Below are positions 17,822 through 26,620 of a stretch of 64,000 nt of DNA, in pieces (positions within the stretch are counted from its first letter, which is position 1; the number at the start of each line of letters is the position of its first letter). The translations under genes were made by a program, and so were the position numbers. A model generated the notes under the pieces. It made no database searches and was not told where the DNA came from. It was given only the letters and a program-made list of their open reading frames with translations. The stretch comes from Mycolicibacterium mucogenicum DSM 44124 (GTDB lineage: Bacteria > Actinomycetota > Actinomycetes > Mycobacteriales > Mycobacteriaceae): positions 5,208,001-5,272,000 of the forward strand of contig NZ_CP062008.1 of assembly GCF_005670685.2 (NCBI RefSeq). The letters run 5' to 3'.

Positions 17822-19345
17822 CTAGTAGCGAGACGACCAGTACTGATCGCAATAGTCGGGCAGCTCCGTTCCCACCGGTCGGTCCGCGTTCGACCGGGAC
17901 AGGTTGAACAGGTACCACGGGTCGTCATGCGAGTAGTTCGATCGGACGCAGGCGCGGACACGCTCAGGTAGCCGATGCAGCGCCGGGTCGATGTCCGACG
18001 ACAGCCGCGACAGATACTCGGCGTCGAATTGGCCGGTCTGCTCGAAGCGGTCGATGTTGCGATCGGCGACGAGGCGCTCGGGGTTCAGCGCAGCCAGTCC
18101 AAGCAGTGCGACGACTCCGGCCGCCAACACTGCGTGCGGCAGCCAGCGCCCCGACATCCGCACCCCCGCCACCGCGACGAGCAGGAACACCGCACCCAAC
18201 CACAGTTCGATGGTGATCACCATCAACCGGTCGGTGCTGAAGCCGTACGCCTGCTGATAGAGCCACATGCGGTGGATCGCAGAGATGACGACGACAACCG
18301 AAGTCGCGCAGAGGATTCCGGCCAGCACTCGGAGTACACGGCGGTCACCCGCAGTGACACGACCCGCCACCCGGATCACGCCGCTCAGCACCAGCAGCGT
18401 CAGCGCCGACACCCACAACAGCTGCCAGAAGCCCTGCCGGGCGTACTCGGCGTACGTCAGCCCCTCGGTTTCCAGCACGTGGGTGTGACCGCCGAACAAC
18501 ACCGCCGCCTGCACCGCGACGAACGCGATGAACAGCGCATCGAGCACCCCCAGCGGAACGGCCCACTCCCAGCGCGGCACCGGCTTCATCGGCTTGGGCG
18601 CGAGGACATCCAGCCGCGGCGCGAACCGGGTCAGGTAGGCACCACCGAGGACGAACGCGGCGACCACGCCGAAGACGACGACGCGGGCGACGACGTCGAC
18701 ACCGTCGAACCGCGGGACCAGCTTGCCCACCAGATGCGCGAAAGCCGCGTCCGCCGAGGCGAACAACGCGCCGAACACCAAGGTCAGCAGCACGGTGAGA
18801 CCGACCACGGCGGCGACGCGAACCGGGTTGGCGATACCCACCCGACCGGACAATCCACGCCGCGTCCAACCGAGGACACGGGCCGGCAGCGCCCACGCCA
18901 GGAACGGCGCGGTCAGGACCGCGGTCCAGGTACGTCCGCCGAACAGCGTGCACCACCCGACGATCCAGGCCGCCATGATGCACAGCACGCCCAGCCAGTC
19001 GGCGGCAAGAAAGGCGGGAACTGCCAGCAGCGCCAACGTCAGTGCGATACCGGCCCATTCGGTGCGCGTCGGTCGGCGCTCGGCGGTGCCGTAGACGACG
19101 GCGAAGACCATCACCCCGACGGCCAGGTAGCCGGCGCTCAAAGACGACGGCCGCCACAGCGCAGTACCGAGCAGACCGGCTACCACGGCGAGCGCCACCA
19201 CCCGGTGTGGCGCTGTCGCCAGCGGACTGATCGGCCACACCCGTCGCGGCAACATCGTCCAGCCGGGCTCACCGCGGCGCGGCAGTGCCGGCCCGATCAG
19301 CGGCGGGACCATCGGCGGCCCTGGATATCCCATCAACATCGTCAT
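17822..19345 (-). CDS. DUF4173/DUF4153-type multi-pass membrane protein
   Basis: 507 residues from the ATG at 19345, overlapping the histidine kinase stop as ATGA. After a Pro-rich cytosolic N-terminus (PPMVPPLIGPALPRRGEPGW) there are about 12 hydrophobic helices, and a soluble C-terminal tail of about 80 residues (DRNIDRFEQTGQFDAEYLSR...HRLPERVRACV) that looks extracytoplasmic. This layout and the segment AFAHLVGKLVPRFD agree with DUF4153/DUF4173 proteins. It is the third gene of a coupled response regulator-kinase-membrane protein operon, so it may be a sensor partner or a target of the two-component system. Biochemical function unknown. Confidence 0.75.
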   Translation of the reverse strand: MTMLMGYPGPPMVPPLIGPALPRRGEPGWTMLPRRVWPISPLATAPHRVVALAVVAGLLGTALWRPSSLSAGYLAVGVMVFAVVYGTAERRPTRTEWAGIALTLALLAVPAFLAADWLGVLCIMAAWIVGWCTLFGGRTWTAVLTAPFLAWALPARVLGWTRRGLSGRVGIANPVRVAAVVGLTVLLTLVFGALFASADAAFAHLVGKLVPRFDGVDVVARVVVFGVVAAFVLGGAYLTRFAPRLDVLAPKPMKPVPRWEWAVPLGVLDALFIAFVAVQAAVLFGGHTHVLETEGLTYAEYARQGFWQLLWVSALTLLVLSGVIRVAGRVTAGDRRVLRVLAGILCATSVVVVISAIHRMWLYQQAYGFSTDRLMVITIELWLGAVFLLVAVAGVRMSGRWLPHAVLAAGVVALLGLAALNPERLVADRNIDRFEQTGQFDAEYLSRLSSDIDPALHRLPERVRACVRSNYSHDDPWYLFNLSRSNADRPVGTELPDYCDQYWSSRY

Positions 19346-20364
19346 GCGGACCGCTCCTCTGATTCCGGAATGCTCACCCTGAAGCGGCATCCCACGTTCG
19401 TCTCCACCACGTCGATAGCTCCGCCGTGCAACTCGACCGCCCAGCGGGCGATCGCCAAACCCAGACCGGTGCCACCGTCAGAGGTGGCCCCGCGGGTGAA
19501 CCGTTCGAAGACCCGCTCACGCTCAACCGGCGCGATGCCCGGCCCTTGATCGGCGACCTCCAGGCGCAGGCCCGCGGCGTCACGCGTCGCTCGCACCGTC
19601 ACACTGCCGCCGGGCGGGCTGTGCCGAATCGCGTTGTCCACCAGATTGACCACCACCTGCCGTAGCCGCGCCGGATCGGCCAGCGCCGTCAGACCGGGTG
19701 GTGACACCTCGACCGCGACTGGCACGTCATCGGCGGAAACCGAGACGTGCTCGACGGCGGCACGCAGGAAGGCCTCGACGTCGAACCGGTTGATCCGCAA
19801 GGGAATTGCCCCGCCTTCGAGGCGAGACAGGTCCAGCAGATCGGTCACCAATTCGCCGAGGCGTTCGGTCTGCGACAGCGCCAACCGCATCGTCTGCGCA
19901 TCGGGTTCAACGACTCCGTCGACCACGTTCTCCAGGACCGCCTGCAATGCGGTGATGGGCGTGCGTAGTTCATGGGACACGTTGCCGATCAGTCCGCGCC
20001 GGTATTCGTCGGCGGCACCGAGGTCGGCTGCCATCTGATTGAATGCCGTTGCGAGTTGGCCGACTTCATCACGCGACGTGGCGCGGACCCGAATGCTGTA
20101 GTCGCCCTTGGCCATCGCGCGGGCCGCGGCGGTCATCTGCCGCAAGGGTGACGTCATGCCGTGGGCCATGAACTGGGTGAAGAGCAGTGAGGTCAGCAGA
20201 GCGGACAGCAGCGCGTATCGGAACTGCCAGCTCGCGCCGATCCAGAAGGTGAACGACGCCAACAGGATTGCTCCGCCGACCAGCAGTCCCATCTTGATCT
20301 TGAAGGACGCGAACGGATCCAGTGGCCGGGGCAGCCGGTCCCATAGTTCGCCGAAGGTGCTCAC
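19342..20364 (-). CDS. Membrane sensor histidine kinase
   Basis: 340 residues from a GTG at 20364 that overlaps the response-regulator stop (GTGA). Two hydrophobic helices (about residues 27-62) have little periplasmic sequence between them, followed by HAMP (MTSPLRQMTAAARAMAKGDY), the dimerisation/phosphoacceptor H-box NVSHELRTPITAL (His near 140), N-box VVNLVDNAIRHSPPGG, and G-boxes DQGPGIAP and GGTGLGLAIARW. The near absence of a sensor domain suggests sensing within the membrane or through the coupled DUF4173-like protein. Confidence 0.9.
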   Translation of the reverse strand: MSTFGELWDRLPRPLDPFASFKIKMGLLVGGAILLASFTFWIGASWQFRYALLSALLTSLLFTQFMAHGMTSPLRQMTAAARAMAKGDYSIRVRATSRDEVGQLATAFNQMAADLGAADEYRRGLIGNVSHELRTPITALQAVLENVVDGVVEPDAQTMRLALSQTERLGELVTDLLDLSRLEGGAIPLRINRFDVEAFLRAAVEHVSVSADDVPVAVEVSPPGLTALADPARLRQVVVNLVDNAIRHSPPGGSVTVRATRDAAGLRLEVADQGPGIAPVERERVFERFTRGATSDGGTGLGLAIARWAVELHGGAIDVVETNVGCRFRVSIPESEERSA

Positions 20365-21026
20365 CGTGGTACCTCTAGGGCATAGCCGACCCCATGCACG
20401 GTCCGGATGAGCTCGGCACCGAGCTTGCGGCGCAACGCCTTCACGTGGCTGTCGACCGTGCGCGTCTCGGCGCCCGACCCCCAGCCCCAGACGTGCTCCA
20501 GCAGCGTCTCGCGGTCCACCGCGGCTCTGGGACGACCGGCGAGGAAGGCCAGTAGATCGAATTCGGTTCGGGTGAGGTGGATTTCGATATCACCCTGGTG
20601 CACCCGGCGTTCGGCGAGGTCGATGCGGTATTCCCCCACCGACAGCGGCTGGTCCCCGGCCGCCCGGTCCACCCGACGCAGCAACACCCGCACCCGCGCA
20701 ACCAGCTCCCGCATGCTGAACGGTTTGGTGAGATAGTCGTCGGCGCCGATCCCCAGGCCGATCAGCATGTCGGTCTCGTCGGTGCGGGCGGTCAACATCA
20801 GCACCGGCACCGGACGCTCGGCCTGGATGCGCCGGCAGACTTCCAACCCGTCGAAGCCGGGCAGCATGACGTCCAGCACCACCAGGTCGGGCCGTGTCGC
20901 TGCCGCCGCGGCCACTGCCGAAGGCCCGTCGACGGCCGTCTCCACCTGGAACGACTCGGCCCGCAGGCGGGTGGCGACCGAGGACAGGATGGTCGGCTCG
21001 TCGTCGACCACCAGGATTCGCTTCAC
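20361..21026 (-). CDS. OmpR/PhoB family response regulator
   Basis: 221 residues. The receiver domain (2-115) has acidic residues VVDDE, the phosphoacceptor Asp in VVLDVMLPGFDG and the Lys in YLTKPFSM. The winged-helix effector domain (about 130-218) ends with RTVHGVGYALEVP. It is first gene of a tightly overlapping RR-HK-DUF4173-like operon on the minus strand. The signal and regulon are not deducible. Confidence 0.92.
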   Translation of the reverse strand: MKRILVVDDEPTILSSVATRLRAESFQVETAVDGPSAVAAAAATRPDLVVLDVMLPGFDGLEVCRRIQAERPVPVLMLTARTDETDMLIGLGIGADDYLTKPFSMRELVARVRVLLRRVDRAAGDQPLSVGEYRIDLAERRVHQGDIEIHLTRTEFDLLAFLAGRPRAAVDRETLLEHVWGWGSGAETRTVDSHVKALRRKLGAELIRTVHGVGYALEVPR

Positions 21027-21121
21027 GCTTTCCGACTGTAAGCGCGGTTTGTGGGGCTTACCGGCAGTGATTGTGAAGAAACTGTGGAGACTTCTCGCGA
21101 GCTTTCCGTCAGCTGCACTCA

Positions 21122-21460
21122 GCCCTACGGCGCTGGCGTAACCACCCCAAGGCGTGATGGCAACTGCTGCTCGCGGTCGCGATATTCATGTACCCAGTGT
21201 TTGCGTTCGCGACAGGAAGAGGCGGACCGGGCCAAAAGGCGGTCTCCGCGGGCCTGGCGATAGCGGCTGGAATCAGCTTCGGCTACCGGGATCGGTTCTT
21301 GCACAACCCGATTGCAGCAGGCCAACGCATCCAGTTCGCTCTGGTCTCCCTGATCACGCTCGGTGTGTTCCCGATCTGTTATCTAGGCGCGTACCACGCG
21401 AGCAGGCGATTCATCTCGAAAACCGAAGCGTACGGACGACATTCGCGTCGCCAAACATGA
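21122..21460 (+). pseudogene. Decayed C-terminal copy of the 15792-16418 membrane protein
   Basis: From CCCTACGGC at 21123 the sequence follows the second half of the 15792 gene: PYGxxxTTP in one frame, then a frame change near 21145, and from 21158 WQLLLAVAIFMYPVFAF...FGYRDRFLHNPIAAGQRIQFAL in a different frame, to a TGA at 21458-21460. The intact gene has TPKTWWLLVVVAIVFMYPV at the break. No N-terminal half is present; upstream sequence (21027-21121) is unrelated. A shortened frame from the ATG at 21188 (90 codons) is open but lacks the N-terminal helices. Confidence 0.8.
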
Positions 21461-21502
21461 GCTTGTGTGCGAAGAATCGTGGATTTTTCGCACACAAGCT
21501 CA
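21458..21502 (+). terminator. Long hairpin at end of membrane-protein remnant
   Basis: Perfect 16-bp inverted repeat TGAGCTTGTGTGCGAA / TTCGCACACAAGCTCA around a 13-nt loop; the left arm begins with the stop codon of the remnant. It also sits at the point where the kstR2 remnant breaks off, so it marks the junction between the two decayed copies. Confidence 0.6.
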
Positions 21503-21524
21503 CGTTCGGCGCGGGAAACTGTTC

Positions 21525-21689
21525 CTTCGATTTGAAGTGCTGGTAGCGACTGCCTGGCAGGATGCCGGCCGAGTCTGCGATGTCCCGGACAGTGGTTGCC
21601 TTCAGCCCACGCTCAGCGAACACCGCCGCGGCGAGCTTGAAGTAGCTCGTCGCGCCTGCTCGCGGGTTGACTGGCGGTGGAGACGCCAT
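21525..21689 (-). pseudogene. Truncated duplicate of the kstR2 5' end
   Basis: From the ATG at 21689 the minus strand encodes MASPPPVNPRAG, then FAERGLKATTVRDIADSAGI and a HFKSKEQ segment, matching KstR2 residues 3 to about 58. It then breaks off at the hairpin near 21502. Nucleotide identity to 15475-15640 is high (roughly 90% by eye), much higher than between distant paralogues, so the duplication is recent. The ligand domain is missing. If the open frame to 21411 were translated it would give an HTH-only fragment without a dimerisation domain. Confidence 0.85.
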
Positions 21690-21704
21690 CTCAACAGCAT
21701 GGAA

Positions 21705-21718
21705 ACCAAGCGCTTGCT
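21705..21718. promoter_or_regulatory. Second KstR2 operator, upstream of CoA-transferase gene
   Basis: ACCAAGCGCTTGCT matches AnCAAGnnCTTGnT at every fixed position. It was carried along with the duplicated kstR2 5' region. The next gene to the right, the CaiB-type CoA transferase at 21942, may have been brought under KstR2 control by it. Apart from this box I see nothing recognisable in 21719-21941. Confidence 0.8.
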
Positions 21719-21941
21719 AGGGTAGGTCGGGCCGGTGTTGACTTGGCCACTACGTACACAAAGATCGAGTGCTCACAGGGGTCGCGCACGTTGAGGCGAT
21801 CGCGGCCCTGAGAGCAGGCGAGGTCACACGCGCGGTTCTCGACCGCGACCGATAGATGGGATGCGTAAAGCGTCGGGCGCTTCGATTCGAGCCCTATGCT
21901 TGCGCGCAGCACGACTCGAAATGGATGAGTAGCAGGAGATC

Positions 21942-23183
<1,242 letters not shown>

Positions 23184-23243
23184 TCGAGAGGGTCCGCCAC
23201 CAGGTCAGGCTTGCGAGATCGCGAGCCAGCCACACATGAAAAT

Positions 23244-23283
23244 GCCCGCCTAATTGCGACAACGTTGTCGCAATTAGGCGGGC
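23244..23283. terminator. Perfect 40-bp palindrome between convergent genes
   Basis: The 20-base arm GCCCGCCTAATTGCGACAAC is followed directly by its exact reverse complement, with no spacer. It lies between the CoA-transferase stop (23183) and the ipdF stop (23320), which converge, so a bidirectional terminator is the simplest reading. Confidence 0.7.
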
Positions 23284-23319
23284 AAGTGCACATATCCGAA
23301 CCTCGCGGCCGGATGAAAA

Positions 23320-24108
23320 CTACGCCCGCTGGCTCGATACCGAAATGATCTCGCCGGTCAGGTAGCTCGAGTAGTCGCTGGCCAAATACGCGATGGTGGT
23401 GGCGATTTCCCACGGCTCGGCGGCACGGCCGAATGCCTCGTCCGACGACAGCCGGTCCAGCAGCGCGGCATCGGCCGACTTCTCCAGGAACTTGTGCCGC
23501 GCGATGCTCGGGGACACCGCGTTGATGCGGACGCCGTACTCGACGGCTTCGATTGCGCTGCAACGGGTCAGCGCCATGACGCCGGCCTTGGCGGCGGCGT
23601 AGTGCGACTGCGAGTGCTGGGCGCGCCAGCCCAGGACACTGGCGTTGTTGACGATCACGCCGCCGTGCTCGACGCCGCGGAAGTACCGCAGGGCGGCGCG
23701 GGTCGCGCGCATCACCGAGTTCAGGGTGACGTTGAGGACGCGGTCCCACTCGTCGTCGGTCATGTCGACCAGCGGGGTCTCCCCGCCCAGGCCGGCGTTG
23801 TTGACCAGCACGTCCAGCCGGCCCATCTTCTCGACGGCCGCGGTGATCAGGGCGTCGACGGCCTCGGTGGAGGTGACGTCGCAGACGACGGCCTCGACCT
23901 TGCCCAGGCCGAGTGCGGCCAGCTGGTCACGCGTTTCGTTGAGGCGACGCTCGTGGTAGTCGGACACCACGACGTCGGCGCCTTCCAGCAGCGCGCGACG
24001 GGCGGTGGACGAGCCGATGCCGGTGCCGGCGGCGGCCGTCACGAGGACGACCTTGCCCTTCAGCAGGCCGTGGCCCTCAACCTCGGTAGGAGCAACTGAA
24101 AGATCCAT
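23320..24108 (-). CDS. ipdF: IpdF, SDR dehydrogenase of the HIP-CoA pathway
   Basis: 262 residues, the same length as Rv3559c. The ATG at 24108 shares one base with the fadE30 stop (TGATG); an ORF extension upstream is fadE30 shadow. SDR motifs: TAAAGTGIGSS (cofactor), NNAGLGGETP, active-site Ser in NNASVLGW, and YAAAKAG (YxxxK as Y-AAA-K). In M. tuberculosis it oxidises a hydroxyl formed during ring-D/C beta-oxidation of HIP-CoA. Co-transcribed with fadE30 from the KstR2-controlled divergent promoter at 25257-25304. Confidence 0.92.
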   Translation of the reverse strand: MDLSVAPTEVEGHGLLKGKVVLVTAAAGTGIGSSTARRALLEGADVVVSDYHERRLNETRDQLAALGLGKVEAVVCDVTSTEAVDALITAAVEKMGRLDVLVNNAGLGGETPLVDMTDDEWDRVLNVTLNSVMRATRAALRYFRGVEHGGVIVNNASVLGWRAQHSQSHYAAAKAGVMALTRCSAIEAVEYGVRINAVSPSIARHKFLEKSADAALLDRLSSDEAFGRAAEPWEIATTIAYLASDYSSYLTGEIISVSSQRA

Positions 24109-25256
24109 CAGCCCTTGGCCTCTCGGGGTAGGCCGAGCACGCGCTCGGCGATAATGTTGCGCTGAATTTCGTTGGAGCCGCCGTAGATGGTGTCCGACCG
24201 GGAGAACAGGTACAGGCGCTGCCACTCGTCGAACTCGCCGCCGGGCAGCGTCAGCCCCGCCATGCCCTGCACGTCCATGGCGATCTCACCGAGCTCGCGA
24301 TGCCAGTTGGCCCACAACAGCTTTGACACGTTGTCCTGGCCCGGCTGCTCGACGTCCATGGTGGCCATCGCGTAGGACCGCATGGCCTGCAGGCCGGTCC
24401 ACGATTCAGTCAGCTTGTGCCGGATCAGCGGATCGTCGATGGCGCCGGTGGTCTTGGCGACACCGATCAGACCCTCGAGCTCGCGCTTGTAACGGATCTG
24501 CTGACCCAGCGTCGAAACACCACGCTCGAAGGTCAGCGTCGCCATCGCCACGCCCCAGCCCTGCCCGGGCTCCCCGACCACCAGCGATGCCTCGGTGCGG
24601 GCGTCGTCGAAGAACACCTCGTTGAATTCGGAGTCGCCGGTCAACTGAACGATCGGGCGGATCTCGACGCCCGGCTGGTCCAGCGGCACCAACAGATAGG
24701 AGAGCCCGTGGTGACGCTTGGAGCCCTTCTCGGTGCGGGCCACCACGAAGCACCACTGCGCCCAGTGTGCCAGCGAGGTCCAGACTTTCTGACCGTTGAT
24801 GACCCACTCGTCGCCGACGAGTTCGGCCGCCGTCGAGACGTTGGCCAGATCGCTACCGGCGCCGGGCTCGGAGTAGCCCTGGGCCCACAGCTCGGTGACG
24901 CCCCGGATGTTCGGCAGGAAGCGCTTCTTCTGCTCTTCGGTGCCGTACGCGATGAGCGTCGGCCCGAGCAGTTCCTCACCGAGGTGGTTGACCTTGTCCG
25001 GGGCGTCCGCCTTGGCGTACTCCTCGTAGAAGGCGACGCGGTGCGCGACCGACAAGCCGCGGCCACCGTGCTCCTCAGGCCAGCCCAGGCAGGTCAGGCC
25101 TGCCGCGGCCAGGTGCTGGTTCCACGCGCGTCGTTCTTCGTATGCCTCGTGCTCACGGCCGGGGCCACCAAGACCTTTGAGAGCTGCGAATTCACCGACG
25201 AGATTGTCTGCGAGCCATTGCCGGACCTCAGCCCGGAACGTCTGGACCTCTATCAC
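24108..25256 (-). CDS. fadE30: FadE30, acyl-CoA dehydrogenase acting on HIP-CoA
   Basis: 382 residues (Rv3560c is 385). Acyl-CoA dehydrogenase signatures: GYSEPGAGSDLANV and GDEWVINGQKVWTSLAHWAQW (FAD/substrate), and the C-terminal TIYGGSNEIQRNIIAERVLG. The position that is Glu in MCAD-type enzymes (IYEGT) is Gly here, as expected if the base is elsewhere in the fold. FadE30 catalyses the first dehydrogenation of the HIP-CoA propionyl side chain. It is divergent from the fadD3 remnant-fadE31-33 unit, with a KstR2 box between. Confidence 0.92.
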   Translation of the reverse strand: MIEVQTFRAEVRQWLADNLVGEFAALKGLGGPGREHEAYEERRAWNQHLAAAGLTCLGWPEEHGGRGLSVAHRVAFYEEYAKADAPDKVNHLGEELLGPTLIAYGTEEQKKRFLPNIRGVTELWAQGYSEPGAGSDLANVSTAAELVGDEWVINGQKVWTSLAHWAQWCFVVARTEKGSKRHHGLSYLLVPLDQPGVEIRPIVQLTGDSEFNEVFFDDARTEASLVVGEPGQGWGVAMATLTFERGVSTLGQQIRYKRELEGLIGVAKTTGAIDDPLIRHKLTESWTGLQAMRSYAMATMDVEQPGQDNVSKLLWANWHRELGEIAMDVQGMAGLTLPGGEFDEWQRLYLFSRSDTIYGGSNEIQRNIIAERVLGLPREAKG

Positions 25257-25272
25257 CCTTATAGGCTAACCT

Positions 25273-25286
25273 ACCAAGCACTTGCT
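25273..25286. promoter_or_regulatory. KstR2 operator between fadE30 and the fadD3 remnant
   Basis: ACCAAGCACTTGCT, a full match to AnCAAGnnCTTGnT, in the 48-bp gap between the divergent fadE30 start (25256) and the remnant start (25305). It should control ipdF-fadE30 on one side and fadE31-32-33 on the other, as in M. tuberculosis. Confidence 0.9.
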
Positions 25287-25304
25287 TTGTTAGAGGGAGT
25301 TCCA

Positions 25305-25478
25305 ATGAGTGGGTCCGACGGCACCCAGCAGCCCGGTCGGCAGACCCCACCGCAGACCTACACCAAAGAACATTTGGCTAACTTCAAGACGCCGCGGTCG
25401 GTGGCGTTCCTGGACACCCCGCCGCGCGACCCTGGAGGCAAAGTGGTCAAACCACAACTGCGAGAGATGAATCGGTAA
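25305..25478 (+). pseudogene. fadD3: fadD3 remnant: C-terminal about 40 codons only
   Basis: The 57-codon frame starts MSGSDGTQQPGRQ and then reads YTKEHLANFKTPRSVAFLD and GGKVVKPQLRE, closely matching the extreme C-terminus of FadD3 (Rv3561, about 500 residues), including the catalytic-loop Lys region. All of the AMP-binding N-terminal domain is gone, leaving a short unrelated N-terminus in frame. Position is right: between the KstR2 box and fadE31, four bases before the fadE31 ATG. HIP-CoA synthetase activity cannot come from this gene. It may still be translated, for example to couple translation into fadE31. Confidence 0.88.
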
Positions 25479-25481
25479 CGC

Positions 25482-26606
25482 ATGGACCTGACATTCGACG
25501 ACGAAACCGAGGAATTCCGGGCCGAGGTCCGCGACTTCTTGGCGTCCAACAAGGACAAGTTCCCCACCAAGTCCTACGACACCCTCGAGGGCTTCGAGCA
25601 GCACCGTGTCTGGGACAAGGTGCTTTACGACGCCGGCCTGTCGGTCATCGCGTGGCCCAAGGAGTACGGCGGCCGCGACGCCACCATGCTGCAGTGGGTG
25701 GTGTACGAGGAGGAGTACTTCAAGTCCGGCGCCCCCGGCCGCGCTTCGGCCAACGGCACCGCGATGCTGGCGCCGACGCTGTTCGCGCACGGCACCAAGG
25801 AGCAGCTGGAGCGCGTGCTGCCGAAAATGGCCTCCGGCGAGGAGATCTGGGCCCAGGCCTGGTCCGAGCCCGAGTCCGGTAGCGACCTGGCCTCGCTGCG
25901 CTCGACCGCGACCAAGGTCGACGGCGGCTGGAAGCTCAACGGCCAGAAGATCTGGAGCTCGCGCGCCCCGTTCGGTGAGCGCGGTTTCGGGCTGTTCCGC
26001 TCCGACCCGGAAGCGCAGCGCCACAAGGGTCTGACGTACTTCATGTTCGACCTCAAGGCCGAGGGCATCACGGTCCGGCCCATCGCCCAGCTGGGTGGTG
26101 AGACCGGCTTCGGTGAGATCTTCCTCGATGACGTGTTCGTCCCCGACGAGGACGTCATCGGTCAGGTGCATGGCGGCTGGACCGCCGCCATGAGCACCTC
26201 GAGCAACGAGCGCGGCATGTCGCTGCGCAGCCCGGCCCGCTTCGTCGCCCCTGCCGAACGCCTTGTCGCGCAATGGAAGGTCGAGCAGAACCCGGCCTAC
26301 GCCGAGCGCGTCGCCGACGCCTGGATCAAGGCCCAGGCCTACCGCCTGCACACCTTCGGCACCGTCACGCGGCTGGCCAACGGTGGCGAGCTGGGCGCCG
26401 AGTCCTCGGTGACCAAGGTGTTCTGGTCCGACCTCGACGTCGCCCTGCACCAGACCGCACTGGACCTGCGCGGCCCCGACGCCGAGCTGTACGACCACTG
26501 GACCGAAGGATTGCTGTTCGCCCTGGGCGGCCCGATCTATGCCGGTACCAACGAAATTCAGCGCAACATCATCGCCGAGCGCCTGCTGGGCCTGCCCCGC
26601 AAATAA
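25482..26606 (+). CDS. fadE31: FadE31, acyl-CoA dehydrogenase subunit
   Basis: 374 residues (Rv3562 is 377). Signatures: AWSEPESGSDLASL, GWKLNGQKIWSSRAPFGERGFG, and the C-terminal GGPIYAGTNEIQRNIIAERLLGLPRK. In mycobacteria FadE31 pairs with FadE32 or FadE33 into alpha2beta2 dehydrogenases that act on ring-opened CoA thioesters after IpdAB. The start ATG lies just behind the fadD3 remnant; the gene is followed 14 bp later by fadE32. The C-terminal IYAGT has Ala where MCAD has its catalytic Glu. Confidence 0.92.
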   Translation: MDLTFDDETEEFRAEVRDFLASNKDKFPTKSYDTLEGFEQHRVWDKVLYDAGLSVIAWPKEYGGRDATMLQWVVYEEEYFKSGAPGRASANGTAMLAPTLFAHGTKEQLERVLPKMASGEEIWAQAWSEPESGSDLASLRSTATKVDGGWKLNGQKIWSSRAPFGERGFGLFRSDPEAQRHKGLTYFMFDLKAEGITVRPIAQLGGETGFGEIFLDDVFVPDEDVIGQVHGGWTAAMSTSSNERGMSLRSPARFVAPAERLVAQWKVEQNPAYAERVADAWIKAQAYRLHTFGTVTRLANGGELGAESSVTKVFWSDLDVALHQTALDLRGPDAELYDHWTEGLLFALGGPIYAGTNEIQRNIIAERLLGLPRK

Positions 26607-26620
26607 GAGGGATTGTTCAC

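Noticed and set aside
17975..19549. 524-codon plus-strand frame over the DUF4173-like gene
   Set aside because: Very His/Arg/Gln-rich shadow of a membrane-protein gene that is itself supported by helices and operon overlap.
21870..21900. TTCGATTCGAGC stretch resembling a tRNA T-arm
   Set aside because: The flanking bases do not form a T stem, and no acceptor, D or anticodon arms can be drawn around it.
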